64,000 nt of DNA from Algoriphagus locisalis (GTDB taxonomy: Bacteria > Bacteroidota > Bacteroidia > Cytophagales > Cyclobacteriaceae), in assembly GCF_900116615.1 (NCBI RefSeq), contig NZ_FPBF01000006.1:186001-250000 (forward strand), written 5' to 3'. Shown here one piece after another: positions 28,404-37,857 of this stretch. The position numbers and the translations under genes were made by a program. The stretch's first letter is position 1; each line of letters begins with the position of its first letter. The notes beneath the pieces are model-generated. The model did not search any database and was not told the origin of the DNA. It worked only from the letters and a program-made list of their open reading frames with translations.

Positions 28404-28517
28404 TCTATTTATTTACTCGTATTGATTTTTAGAGAAAGCCAATAGTCATCTAGGTAATTGGATGTATTTTAAAATTGTTTCCTTATTGGGAAATTGCTAA
28501 TTTTGATTTCATTAGTT

Positions 28518-28883
28518 ATGAAGCCGAATTTTGAAATAGAATTGTTGCCAGAAGCAGTTGAGTTTTTAGAAAATCTTGACCAAAAATCAAGAGATAAAAT
28601 CTTATATAATCTCAAAAAAGCCCAATATGTAAATGACAATGAACTCTTCAAAAAACTCAATGACTTCATCTGGGAGTTTAGGACCAAGTATAATGGGAAA
28701 GCGTTTAGGTTGTTTTCATTTTGGGACAAAGCAGAAGGGAAGGACATTTTGATTGTTGCAACCCACGGAATTTTGAAGAAAACACAGAAAACCCCTAATA
28801 AAGAGATTAAGAAAGCTGAAGAAATTAGGAAAAGCTATCTAGCTTTTCGTGACTTAAAAGTCAGGGACAAATCAAAAAAGTAA
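28518..28883 (+). CDS. HigB/RelE-like toxin (phage Gp49-like family)
   Basis: Start placed at 28518 (MKPNFEIELLPEAVEFL). The 121-residue basic protein has the Gp49/HigB pattern FIWEFRTKYNGKAFRLFSFWD, followed by ILIVATHGILKKTQKTPNKEIKKAEEI. It should be a ribosome-linked mRNA interferase. It is followed six bases later by an XRE antitoxin gene, the reversed toxin-first order typical of HigBA. A clearly related pair is at 48501-49147. Confidence 0.88.
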   Translation: MKPNFEIELLPEAVEFLENLDQKSRDKILYNLKKAQYVNDNELFKKLNDFIWEFRTKYNGKAFRLFSFWDKAEGKDILIVATHGILKKTQKTPNKEIKKAEEIRKSYLAFRDLKVRDKSKK

Positions 28884-28889
28884 ATAATT

Positions 28890-29195
28890 ATGGAAGATAA
28901 ATTCAAAACAGTTTCGCTTGACTCGATGCTTGACAAGCATATAGGGAAGACAGGTACTGAGGACCGTGATATCTTTGAGAATGAGTTGAGAATAGATCTT
29001 TTGGGTCAAGCAATCAAGCAGGCACGACAAGAGCGTAATTTGACCCAGCAGCAATTAGGCGATCTGGTAGGTGTGCAAAAAGCCCAAATCTCTAAAATTG
29101 AAAACAGCGTTAAAAATGCGAGATTCGAAACTATCCTTAAAGTGTTTGATGCTTTGGGTGCTAAAGTGAATTTTAATGTGGAAATGAGCCATTAG
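28890..29195 (+). CDS. HigA-like XRE-family antitoxin
   Basis: A 101-residue protein with an N-terminal toxin-contact segment (LDKHIGKTGTEDRDIFE) and a C-terminal helix-turn-helix (IKQARQERNLTQQQLGDLVGVQKAQISKIEN). It pairs with the toxin gene just upstream. Its N-terminal GK.GTE.RD.FE motif is shared with the XRE protein at 48501-48806, which shows that the two systems are homologous. Confidence 0.9.
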   Translation: MEDKFKTVSLDSMLDKHIGKTGTEDRDIFENELRIDLLGQAIKQARQERNLTQQQLGDLVGVQKAQISKIENSVKNARFETILKVFDALGAKVNFNVEMSH

Positions 29196-29219
29196 ACCAT
29201 ATAAAACTGTAAAACTAAA

Positions 29220-29249
29220 AAAGCCATCCCGGTCTCCCGAGATGGCTTT
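29220..29249 (-). terminator. Terminator at the end of the PUL enzyme operon (may act on both strands)
   Basis: Inverted arms aaagccatc / gatggcttt with a 12-base interior. Read on the minus strand it is followed by a T-rich run, right after the aldose epimerase gene. Read on the plus strand it may also stop transcription from the HigBA pair. Confidence 0.8.
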
Positions 29250-29255
29250 CTGCTT

Positions 29256-30404
29256 TTACTTCGTACCAAACTTATAGATACAGGTCTGTTCGTATTTTTC
29301 GCCAGGCTCCAAAATAGTGGAGGGGAAATTAGGCTGATTCGGAGAATCTGGATAATGCTGGGTTTCCAAGCAGAATGCAGATCTCAGCTCATAGACTTTT
29401 CCACCTTTTCCTGAAACTGATCCATCTAGGAAATTTCCGCTGTAGAACTGAATGGCTGGTTCAGTAGTCCAAACTTCCATTTCTATTCCTGTCTGAGGTG
29501 AAGAAATCACTGCTGCCTCAGTCAATTCATTTCCGGATTTGTCCAGCACCCAGTTGTGGTCATATCCACCACCGAATTTCAACTGCTGATTTTCCTGATC
29601 GATACGGTCACCGATTTTGGTTGCAGTAGTAAAGTCAAAAGGAGTTCCATCCACATTGGCGATCTCGCCTGTTGGTATTAGCACCTCATTTACAGGAGTG
29701 AACTTGCTCGCATTCAGCTTTAGTGTATGATCCAGCACATCACCATTTCCAGCACCATTCAAATTAAAGAACGAGTGGTGTGTCAAGTTTACCGGAGTGG
29801 CTTTGTCTGTTTCCGCTTCATACGTGACCTTGAATTCATTGTCACCTGTAAGTGTATAGACCATTTTCACTTTCAGTTCTCCAGGGAATCCTTCTTCTCC
29901 ATCTGGAGAAGTATAGCTGAAAATCAGTCCGTTTTCTCCGGATTTCTCTACATCCCAAATTACAAAGTCCATTCCACCTGGCCCACCATGAAGTGTCTGT
30001 CCATTGTTATTCTGAGGCAAAGTATATTCCTCTCCATTCAGCGTGAATTTCCCATCAGCAATTCGATTGCCATAACGGCCGATCGCTGCGCCAAAGTATT
30101 TCTCACCACTTGTAGTGTACTCGTCCAAGGTCTCAAACCCAAGTACTACATCTACCAGGTTTCCATCTTTATCCGGAACCCAAAGGTTGGTAACTCGTGC
30201 ACCGAAATTGGTGACTTTCATTTTCATGCCATTGGCATTTTTGATCTCGTATGTTTCCACTTTTTTGTTTTGAAAGGTTGTACCAAAAACCTGCTCTTGG
30301 GCTGGTTCTTCGGCTTTAGTTTCTTCTTTTGGTTTGCTTTCGCAGCTGTAAAGTACTATTCCCAATGCTGCTGCGCCAAGGATTTTATTGAAATGATAAT
30401 TCAT
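29256..30404 (-). CDS. galM: Aldose 1-epimerase (mutarotase), lipoprotein
   Basis: A 382-residue GalM-family enzyme with a lipobox (GIVLYSC). Family motifs are VTNFGARVTNLWVPDKDGN, FGAAIGRYGNRIADG with the substrate Arg, and TLHGGPGGMDFVIW, NLTHHSFFNLNG with catalytic and substrate His, a FGGGYDHNWVLD segment, and the catalytic Glu region LETQHYPDSPNQP. It interconverts alpha and beta anomers of released sugars. As last gene of the PUL operon and anchored outside the cytoplasm, it would equilibrate monosaccharides before uptake. Confidence 0.95.
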   Translation of the reverse strand: MNYHFNKILGAAALGIVLYSCESKPKEETKAEEPAQEQVFGTTFQNKKVETYEIKNANGMKMKVTNFGARVTNLWVPDKDGNLVDVVLGFETLDEYTTSGEKYFGAAIGRYGNRIADGKFTLNGEEYTLPQNNNGQTLHGGPGGMDFVIWDVEKSGENGLIFSYTSPDGEEGFPGELKVKMVYTLTGDNEFKVTYEAETDKATPVNLTHHSFFNLNGAGNGDVLDHTLKLNASKFTPVNEVLIPTGEIANVDGTPFDFTTATKIGDRIDQENQQLKFGGGYDHNWVLDKSGNELTEAAVISSPQTGIEMEVWTTEPAIQFYSGNFLDGSVSGKGGKVYELRSAFCLETQHYPDSPNQPNFPSTILEPGEKYEQTCIYKFGTK

Positions 30405-30408
30405 GGGC

Positions 30409-32253
30409 TTACTTTTTATATAAAGGTGAATGTATGCTTTTCATCTTTGACACATCGAATTTGATGATTTTTCTATCGTAAGTCATCAGTCCATTGGTTT
30501 CCACTTCCACATCGCTGGTCTGTGTGTAAACAGCCGCTGAAAGTCCCGCTTCCACCAATTCGCCTAAACGTATCATCAATCCAGCATAGCGATTATAAAG
30601 CTCTTCCTGATTTTTGAAACTCTGATAACCCCAGTTGTCTTTTTGTTGCCAAACGTGCCCATCTACAGGAAGACCCAACCCGCCAAATTCTCCAAGTACC
30701 AAGATATTATCTTTTCCATAAATTTTTGGATCAGGCATTTTTGCATCTGGATAGTTATGCAAATCGATGATGTCACCGGCGATTTTGGTTTCTTCCATTT
30801 CAAAGTTTCCACCACTTGCACTATTTACCAATCTTGTAGGATCGTGTTTCTTGGTCCAATCGGTTATTTCCTTGGTTTTAAACTGACCCCAAGCTTCATT
30901 GAAAGGCACCCAAACAACGATAGAAGGAAAATTATAGAAATCATCCATGATTTCTTTCCATTCTTCGCGGAAAATTGCTTCTGATTCAGGAGTTCTGTCG
31001 CGATCTGACTGCTCACCCAACACAGCAAGTTTCATTTCCCAGCCATTTCCCATGTCTCCACTAGGCATATCCTGCCATACCAGCATACCCATTTTATCAC
31101 AGGCATGATACCACGTTGCAGGCTCTACTTTCACGTGCTTTCTGATCATGTTGAAACCCATATCCTGAGTCTTTTGTATGTCAAAAACCATGGCTTCATG
31201 GCTTGGAGCCGTGTACAAACCGTCAGGGAACCAGCCTTGATCAAGCGGCCCATACTGGAACAAGAACTCGCCATTCAGCATCATGCGCTGAATTCCATTT
31301 TCATCTGGAGCCATGCTGATTTCTCTCAATGCCGCATAACTTCCGACTGCATCCAGCACCTTTTTTCCATCCAGTAATTCTACTTGTAGATCATAAAGAA
31401 CTGGATTTCCCGGAGCCCAAAGCTCAGCATCTTTTATAGTCAACTTTGCAGTTTCTGCAGGAGCTACTGTTTTCTCTGCTAGCATAACGCCATCTTTCCA
31501 AGCAGACACTTTTACCTGCTGTCCAGCGGATGCACCTGCAATTTCTGGTGTCACCAGTATCTGCTTGCTTTGAATATCTGATGCATTTCTCAATCCGGAA
31601 ATATATGCTGCTGGTACAGTTTCTAACCAAACCGTTTGCCAGATTCCGGTTACCGGAGTGTACCAAATGCCGTGAGGGTTTTTGATCTGCTTGCCTCTTG
31701 GCTGAGGCCCGTCATCACTTGGATCCCATACCCGAACTTGCAGGTTTTGGGTTTTTCCTGATTTCAGATGTTGGGTGATGTCGAATTGAAAAGGATCATA
31801 TCCGCCTTTGTGTTTACCTACGCTTTGACCATTTACAAAAACTTCAGTTTCCCAGTCAGATGCTCCGAAATGCAATAAAACTTTGTCTTTGCTCGATTTC
31901 TTTGGAGTGGAAAAAGTAGTATTGTACCAAAGCTCATTGTCTTTTCCCACTGTTTTTCCTACACCCGAAAGCGCGGATTCTACTGCGAAGGGAACTAGTA
32001 TTTCTCCATCAAAGCTTGTTGGAACAGCCTGCCCTTTTGGTTTGATCGCATAGTCCCAAAGTCCGTTTAGATTCACCCAGTTTTCCCGGGTCATCTGAGG
32101 ACGGGGATATTCCTGGTGAACATTTTCAGGAGTGACCTGAGTAGCCCACTCAGTCATGATTTTCCCTTCCACAGGTTTATAGGAGGAGGATTGGGCTGTC
32201 GCAAAGTGCTGCGCAAAAAGGAGACATGCGCCAATAAAGAGGGTTTTCTTCAT
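30409..32253 (-). CDS. Glycoside hydrolase family 2 enzyme, secreted
   Basis: Start chosen at 32253 (MKKTLFIGACLLFAQ), giving a signal peptide; the open frame begins eight codons earlier. The 614-residue protein has the GH2 layout: sugar-binding domain (NLNGLWDYAIKPKG, VFVNGQSVGKHKGGYDPF), immunoglobulin-like domain, and TIM barrel with acid/base Glu in VPFNEAWGQF and nucleophile Glu in LVLGEFGG. GH2 acts on beta-galactosides, glucuronides, mannosides or alpha-arabinopyranosides; the exact specificity cannot be read here. It sits in the PUL four bases before galM. Confidence 0.92.
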   Translation of the reverse strand: MKKTLFIGACLLFAQHFATAQSSSYKPVEGKIMTEWATQVTPENVHQEYPRPQMTRENWVNLNGLWDYAIKPKGQAVPTSFDGEILVPFAVESALSGVGKTVGKDNELWYNTTFSTPKKSSKDKVLLHFGASDWETEVFVNGQSVGKHKGGYDPFQFDITQHLKSGKTQNLQVRVWDPSDDGPQPRGKQIKNPHGIWYTPVTGIWQTVWLETVPAAYISGLRNASDIQSKQILVTPEIAGASAGQQVKVSAWKDGVMLAEKTVAPAETAKLTIKDAELWAPGNPVLYDLQVELLDGKKVLDAVGSYAALREISMAPDENGIQRMMLNGEFLFQYGPLDQGWFPDGLYTAPSHEAMVFDIQKTQDMGFNMIRKHVKVEPATWYHACDKMGMLVWQDMPSGDMGNGWEMKLAVLGEQSDRDRTPESEAIFREEWKEIMDDFYNFPSIVVWVPFNEAWGQFKTKEITDWTKKHDPTRLVNSASGGNFEMEETKIAGDIIDLHNYPDAKMPDPKIYGKDNILVLGEFGGLGLPVDGHVWQQKDNWGYQSFKNQEELYNRYAGLMIRLGELVEAGLSAAVYTQTSDVEVETNGLMTYDRKIIKFDVSKMKSIHSPLYKK

Positions 32254-32443
32254 AGGTTTAAGAGGTTTTTGTTTCAATACAAGAGCTTAAAATATATTAG
32301 ACATGTTTTTTTATCTCAAAATTTAGTTTTGTAATTTCTCCCATCAGGAGCAGTTGTTTCCTAAATGGAAATAACTGAATTCTCGTGAAGTTCACCTTCT
32401 TTCAGAACTTGTAAAAATTCCTTACAAGTTGCCGATCCTACTT

Positions 32444-33979
32444 CTAATAAATCCTCACTTCCTTAAAATGAGCATAGGAATCTGTAGCTCCTTTAGCTAC
32501 CAAACCCAACCGGAAACCCATTCCCCAAGGCACTAAATGCTTTACATCTTGAGTATCTCCAACTTGAATTGTTTCACCGTCCACAATCGCTGAGGTAGTC
32601 ATATTATAACCATCTTTCATGCTCAAAATCAACTTTACTTGCTTATTGGATGGAATTGTAACAGTGGCAATTTCTCTGGTTTTTTGGTTGATAGTCTCCC
32701 AAAGTATTAGCTGATCTCCTTTTACAGAAATACCCATTCCAGCAGGAGGAGCACCAAAACCGTTATTTGCTCCACCGATTACCGCCAATCCTGCAGCAGC
32801 TTTTCCATCGGGAATTACTGTCGCTTCGTATTGATAATCCAGTGATTTAGTACCCTGGACTAAAAGTGTCCCTAAGGTTTCATTTTCTTCAGAAGCCTGA
32901 AGTTTCAGTCCTTTTTTACCTGTTTCGTACTGAATATCCTGCGTCACACGCCATTGCCAAATTGGATCTAATCGTTTTTTAAAATTATCCGAGAATTCTA
33001 ACGATGCTTTGCTTCGTTCGTAGCCAGCATTATTGGCTAAAATTGGCCAGTTATCAGCCGTCCATTCTATTTTTTCCAATACTCCCTGACGGCCTACATA
33101 CACAGATCCTTCCTTATTATAGGCATGGTAAAGCATCCACAGGTCACCATCTTTCTCCACCACAGTTCCATGACCGGCACATTTCCAGTTGTCATTGTCT
33201 TTCAACACAGGGTTCATCTCGTATTTTTCCCAAGGACCTAACAATGACTTGCTTCGAGCCACTCCAGTGACATAATCACAGGAAATCTCGCAACATCCAC
33301 GTGCAGAATACGTCGCATAGAAATAGCCGTTTTTCTGAAAAATTGCTACTCCTTCTACGAGTCCACCTTCCCAAGCCTGATCATTTCGGAAAAGCTCATG
33401 TTTCTCGCCGATCAATTCGGTTCGCTCTTCATTTACTTCCTGCGCCCAAATAGGGGTTTTTTGACCTTTGCTATTCCCATCTTCTTTCCACAAGACGTAG
33501 ATTTTACCGTTTTCATCCCTAGCTTCAAAGGCATCTATGGAACCATATTCCTGAGCCACCAGAGGTCCGTGATCGGTAAACATACCGGATGGTGAATCTG
33601 CGCTGGCTACCGCCACACTCAGTCGATTGCTCTCCTTATCTCTTGCGGTGTAGTAGGCGTAGATTTTTCCTTGCTCTTCATCGTAAGAAAGCTCTGGTGC
33701 CCAAAAGTTGTTCTTGGCCCAGTCAGGAGCTCCATCTGGAAACACATAGTTCACCAGTTCCCAGTTCACGAGATCATCGGATTTGAAAATGGGAAAAAGT
33801 GGTGCCCACTCATTGGAAGTGGCCGAAGCATAATAATATTTTCCGATTTTGATTACTGTGGGATCTGGACGGTCTCCTGCCAAAACAGGATTGTCAAATG
33901 CTCGGTTTTGGGAAAAAGTTGTCTGCGATACTCCCAAAATCAGGAAAAAAGCAGTCGCTGTTAAAAGAAGTTTACTCAT
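32444..33979 (-). CDS. Glycoside hydrolase family 43 with C-terminal beta-sandwich
   Basis: A 511-residue exported enzyme (signal ending TTFSQ). The five-bladed GH43 propeller occupies about residues 27-320, with general base Asp in DRPDPTVI, pKa-modulating Asp in GSIDAFEARD, and general acid Glu in the WEGGLVEGVAIF region. Residues about 330-511 form a jelly-roll module of the GH43 C-terminal type (VPWGMGFRLGLVAKG). GH43 members release L-arabinose or D-xylose. Its start codon overlaps the end of a deleted GH127-type reading frame (ATGAGTAA). Confidence 0.92.
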   Translation of the reverse strand: MSKLLLTATAFFLILGVSQTTFSQNRAFDNPVLAGDRPDPTVIKIGKYYYASATSNEWAPLFPIFKSDDLVNWELVNYVFPDGAPDWAKNNFWAPELSYDEEQGKIYAYYTARDKESNRLSVAVASADSPSGMFTDHGPLVAQEYGSIDAFEARDENGKIYVLWKEDGNSKGQKTPIWAQEVNEERTELIGEKHELFRNDQAWEGGLVEGVAIFQKNGYFYATYSARGCCEISCDYVTGVARSKSLLGPWEKYEMNPVLKDNDNWKCAGHGTVVEKDGDLWMLYHAYNKEGSVYVGRQGVLEKIEWTADNWPILANNAGYERSKASLEFSDNFKKRLDPIWQWRVTQDIQYETGKKGLKLQASEENETLGTLLVQGTKSLDYQYEATVIPDGKAAAGLAVIGGANNGFGAPPAGMGISVKGDQLILWETINQKTREIATVTIPSNKQVKLILSMKDGYNMTTSAIVDGETIQVGDTQDVKHLVPWGMGFRLGLVAKGATDSYAHFKEVRIY

Positions 33980-34414
33980 TACTTTTTGGGCTGTTTTCTA
34001 AGTGAGGAAATGTGGGGATCCGTAATCTGGCGGCTCCCATGGGAATCAAAGTCACTTCTACCTCTGGCTGATCTGAAGTTTTTGGAAGGTCTTTCAACTC
34101 TCCTACCAAGCCATGCTCATCCAATTGCCATTCTGGAATCTGACGCGTTTTTGCTATGATCTTTACCGGTAGTACTTCTTTAAATGAAAAAAGGAGATCT
34201 GACTACCTTCAGGTTTCACCGCGCCGACAGGCAACTTAAGCAATGCACTGGGAGCCAAAGGCGCCCGGTTGCTGATGTAAAATTGATTGGTGTTTTCTGT
34301 AGGAATCCGGTCAAGGAGTTTGACCGGATTATTGGATTCATTTTTTGGATTACAAGAAATCAGTTCTGCACAGAGAAGTAGTGCAAGGGTTGATTTAAAG
34401 TGGTTTCTTGACAT
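33972..34414 (-). pseudogene. Internally deleted GH127-type (DUF1680) beta-L-arabinofuranosidase gene
   Basis: The first about 70 codons from ATG 34414 encode a lipoprotein N-terminus (LLLCAELISC) and the family start LDRIPTENTNQFYISNRAPL followed by LLKLPVGAVKPEG. Immediately afterwards, in a different frame, comes the family C-terminus: FKEVLPVKIIAKTRQIPEW, DEHGLVGEL, and VTLIPMGAARLRIPTFP before the TAA at 33972-33974. The several hundred central codons with the catalytic domain are absent. Recognition of the termini rests on memory of Bacteroidota GH127/DUF1680 proteins. The gene lies exactly where a PUL enzyme would be expected. Confidence 0.68.
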
Positions 34415-34625
34415 TTTTAGCAGGTTTTGGGACAATGAAAGTTCCCGAAAGTGCGACACCTTGCTTCAAACTAGGTTTGATCTTAGTAGTGTTTCTAGTG
34501 TAGGTCTTTTTCATAATAGGTTTGGGTTTTGTTATTGATTTTTACTTTGTGTTTAACTTCTAAAGTTAAGAAAGCAAGGTTAGAATGAAAAGATTAAATG
34601 TATTCTATATTGCTGACTTCCAAAA

Positions 34626-36716
34626 TCATTCTACCCAAACTGGTTGTGTAAAAGCCCCGTTTGCCGCCACATCCCAAACTTCCAGTCTAATCCATTTTTT
34701 ATTTATTAAATCTATAGTGAAATCGAAATCTTGAACTCCAAATGACTCTGTACTGCTTAGATCAAATCTTTCCCGTGATACATTCTCTCCATCACCTGAT
34801 ATAATTTCTATGTAGTTCAAAGGAAAAGTCCAGTCAACAGACACTTTTACTTTAGCTTTTCCACTACCCTCCATCTGTAAAGTCTCGCCACTTTCTTTGC
34901 CATTTACTGAGAAAGAAGGCAAAAGAATTTCTCCCGTTCCGGAGAAAAATTTACCCGTTTGCATGGCATACAATACAGGTTGCCAGCCTTCTTCAAATTT
35001 TGGGAGCTTGTCCATCTGCAGGTAATTGATGTTCATCGGGCCATAGATTTCATAGTCAGGCTCCAGTTTGAATAAATCAGCTTCAGCGATCACATATTTC
35101 CTTTCTCCCCAATTGGCCATATCATCCATCAAACCCAGCACTCTTCTTCCCATATTTGGAATAGACAAATCAGCAGGAATTACTTTCCAGGCTGCACCAT
35201 TGAAGCGGTCAGATTTGAAAAATGCTTCTTCTTTATATTTATCCGGAAACCCTGTTGATCCTTTTGTGCGTGCATGGGCAATCCAAGCAAGGCCTTTTTC
35301 CTCTTCAAGTAGCTGAAGCATTTCCTCCTTATTTCCCACTCTGTACACTTTGCCATACTCCTCGGTTTGTTCTACGAAAGGCTGTCCGTCTTCACGTGAC
35401 ATAATCCAATAGACAGGCTTTGGAAACATATTCATCCAATGTCCCCCATAATGTACATTCGGTTCCTCACCAGGAATCATCAGAAAATCCCCCGTGGATA
35501 AGCGGGCACTTTCCTCAAACATCAACTTCAATTCCGGTAGGCGTCTTGGTCCCAGATCCCTTGGATTTCCAGCCAAATGGTATTCTCCCAAATGCATGAT
35601 ATTTACGCCCATGCTGCGCAAAGCCTTTACATGTCCGGGAATCTCCGGAACCGGCTTATGCGTCAGAATATCGTCCATGTGCTCAGTATGGAAATGGCTC
35701 GCCATCGTGCGATAACCATCCAGTGGTTTATATTGATCAGCATGTGTGTATGCTTTTACATCTTCTAATATCTGCCCGTCTTTAGTATCAGATAGCAGTA
35801 CAAAGAAATTCAAGCGCTGCTCAGTTTTAGGCGGGGCATTGAACCAAGGCACGTGTCGATTGTCTCCCATCAGATCCTGCCGTATTCCTATCCCATAGCC
35901 GTCCACCATTTCCCGATAATCCGCACCATGCCATACATATTTAAGATTGTAAGCATTGTCCAAGGGATAAAAATACTGGTGTGGGGGAGGAAATACTGCC
36001 AAACTTCCTTCCTGTCCTTCACCGATAATTGTTCTGTATTTCACAGCTAGGTTCTCAGCCGGAGAATCTGCTTCGGTGTCTAAGGATGACTGAAAATACC
36101 CATCTGTATCCGACCAAAAAATCTCATTCCATGCTTTTGATTCACTTACCAAACCCGCATCGTAGATGATTGCTTTGGCATCTTCCTCCGTCCTCATCAC
36201 CGCAGCCATGTTCAGTAGTGGGCTTCCATGGTAAAGTGTGACTTCAAGCCAGCCTTCGAAATTTCCGGCTTTCATGGAATTTACTCGGATGATGGTTCGC
36301 TTTCCATGGCTCTTGACTGTAATCGTTTCTTTTTCCAAACTCACTTTAAAAGCTTTGTATGGATTGTATGCCGTTCGGTCAAAAAAGATATTCCAGCCAC
36401 TTTCCTTACTTAGATCCCGCTGCCCGACTGTGAGCAAAAACAGGGGATTTACATTTTGTGCAATTTCTTTTAATCCCTCAGCATCCTCTAGCTGTATAGC
36501 GCTTAAAAGGGGAGTTCCTTCATGCATATCAAGTTGCAACCTCCCTTTTTCATGAGAGCCAGCTGGCCATGAAACAATGACCATTCCGTTCTGTTCCTCT
36601 ACAGATGCTCCGTTCTCAGATGAAAAACCAGTCAGATTCACTTTACTTTGAGCAAATACAAAAATTGTATTAATAAACAGAAGTGATAGAAGTAGGGGAA
36701 ATTGATAGGTCTTCAT
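34626..36716 (-). CDS. Secreted protein with PHP-like metallohydrolase motifs, unknown function
   Basis: A 696-residue exported protein (signal ending FVFAQS). The N-terminal third looks like beta-sandwich carbohydrate-active architecture. From about residue 335 there are metal-ligand patterns recalling the PHP superfamily, CehA/McbA branch: SHFHTEHMDD (His341, His343), then MHLGEYH, MIPGEEPNVHYGGHWMN, and AWIAHARTKGS. A C-terminal sandwich follows (about 590-696). It is not a GH family I know. In the PUL it sits between two GH43 genes, so a role in glycan or ester processing is plausible, but this is inference. Confidence 0.6.
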   Translation of the reverse strand: MKTYQFPLLLSLLFINTIFVFAQSKVNLTGFSSENGASVEEQNGMVIVSWPAGSHEKGRLQLDMHEGTPLLSAIQLEDAEGLKEIAQNVNPLFLLTVGQRDLSKESGWNIFFDRTAYNPYKAFKVSLEKETITVKSHGKRTIIRVNSMKAGNFEGWLEVTLYHGSPLLNMAAVMRTEEDAKAIIYDAGLVSESKAWNEIFWSDTDGYFQSSLDTEADSPAENLAVKYRTIIGEGQEGSLAVFPPPHQYFYPLDNAYNLKYVWHGADYREMVDGYGIGIRQDLMGDNRHVPWFNAPPKTEQRLNFFVLLSDTKDGQILEDVKAYTHADQYKPLDGYRTMASHFHTEHMDDILTHKPVPEIPGHVKALRSMGVNIMHLGEYHLAGNPRDLGPRRLPELKLMFEESARLSTGDFLMIPGEEPNVHYGGHWMNMFPKPVYWIMSREDGQPFVEQTEEYGKVYRVGNKEEMLQLLEEEKGLAWIAHARTKGSTGFPDKYKEEAFFKSDRFNGAAWKVIPADLSIPNMGRRVLGLMDDMANWGERKYVIAEADLFKLEPDYEIYGPMNINYLQMDKLPKFEEGWQPVLYAMQTGKFFSGTGEILLPSFSVNGKESGETLQMEGSGKAKVKVSVDWTFPLNYIEIISGDGENVSRERFDLSSTESFGVQDFDFTIDLINKKWIRLEVWDVAANGAFTQPVWVE

Positions 36717-36729
36717 AGTGGGAAAATTT

Positions 36730-37788
36730 TCAAAAAACAGGGGATTCCTGTGTATTGGTACTAGGCTCGCGGCCTGCTACACTTGGCCAGCCATTTGCCC
36801 ATGTTATTTTATCCAGAAGCAGAACTCGGCGGTTAGTACCGTTATTCAGTTTTGGCTTTTGCTTAGCCATGCCATGGTAGAGAAGCCAGTCTTGACCTTC
36901 TTTATCGGTTATGATTTCAGCATTGTGTCCGGGTCCAGCATAGCCGTTGTTGCTGGCATTCGCCCCAACTACCAAAGAGCCGGAGTTTTCATCCAGCAAA
37001 TTTTTTCCATTTTGATCCAAATATGGACCTGCTAGATTTTCTGATCGTCCCACCAGCACTCTATACGTGCTATTTGCTCCTTCACAGCAAGTTCCCGCTG
37101 ATCCGAAGAGGTAATAGTATCCGTCTTTTTCGAAGACATAGGCCGCCTCCAGATGGTTACCCGCAACTTGGATTTTTTGTCCTTGAGGCTTTTTGCCATC
37201 GGCAGTTAGTTCCGTAAGAAACAATCCGTGGAAACTTCCCCACATCAGGTATTTCTTCCCATTTTCCTCGATATAAAATGGATCAATAGAGTTCGCCACG
37301 CCAATTTCCTTGGAATCAAATACTTTTCCCTGATCCACAAATGGCCCTTCTGGCTGATCAGCTATAGCCAATCCTACTCCGGGATTAGGGTCTCCCCAAG
37401 TGGAAAAGGAATAATACATGTAAAATTGATCTCCTACTTGCGTGACATCAGGAGCCCAGATTCCTCCTCTTTCTTTCCAGTCAGGCTTTTTGTTCATGGA
37501 GTTGCCTACTAGTTCCCAGTTTACCAGATCTTTTGATTTGATCACAGGAACCAAATGATAGCCTCCCTCTTCACCCCAATTATCCTCGGTGCCATAGGCG
37601 TAAAATTCACTGCCGACTTTTACCACTGTTGGATCTGCCAAGACAGGTTCGAAAACAGGGTTGGTGTACGTTATGGTGTCACTGGTTTGGACTGGATCAG
37701 GAATAGCTTGCTCAGATGACTCGGTACAAGAGCCAAAAGTGAGCAGAAGACAAATCGGTAAATACATGTGTTTCTTTTTTTTAAACAT
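36730..37788 (-). CDS. Glycoside hydrolase family 43, lipoprotein, arabinanase-like
   Basis: A 352-residue single-domain GH43 enzyme with lipobox LTFGSC (Cys21). Catalytic residues are the general base Asp52 (VLADPTVVKVG), Asp in ANSIDPFYIEENG, and general acid Glu in NHLEAAYVFEKDG. The motif GTCCEGANSTYRVLVGRS near residue 240 and AGPGHNAEI (calcium/histidine site) fit endo- or exo-alpha-1,5-L-arabinanases. First enzyme gene after the terminator in the susCD operon. Confidence 0.92.
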   Translation of the reverse strand: MFKKKKHMYLPICLLLTFGSCTESSEQAIPDPVQTSDTITYTNPVFEPVLADPTVVKVGSEFYAYGTEDNWGEEGGYHLVPVIKSKDLVNWELVGNSMNKKPDWKERGGIWAPDVTQVGDQFYMYYSFSTWGDPNPGVGLAIADQPEGPFVDQGKVFDSKEIGVANSIDPFYIEENGKKYLMWGSFHGLFLTELTADGKKPQGQKIQVAGNHLEAAYVFEKDGYYYLFGSAGTCCEGANSTYRVLVGRSENLAGPYLDQNGKNLLDENSGSLVVGANASNNGYAGPGHNAEIITDKEGQDWLLYHGMAKQKPKLNNGTNRRVLLLDKITWANGWPSVAGREPSTNTQESPVF

Positions 37789-37797
37789 AATTAAAAA

Positions 37798-37844
37798 AAG
37801 CCGGGTCGCCCAGTACCCATCTCACTGGCTGGACTTCCCGGCTT
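37798..37844 (-). terminator. Terminator between the SusCD transport genes and the PUL enzyme genes
   Basis: Outer arms aagccggg / cccggctt enclose an inner stem (ccagt / actgg); on the minus strand the hairpin is followed by seven T. It lies 14 bases past the DUF3823 stop. It would lower expression of the downstream enzymes relative to susCD, as described for sus-like loci. Confidence 0.85.
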
Positions 37845-37857
37845 ATCCATAAGAGGC

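Noticed and set aside
29727-30464. 245-codon open frame antisense to the aldose epimerase
   Set aside because: The opposite strand carries a complete GalM with all motifs; the antisense frame is Cys/Phe-rich and without domain features.
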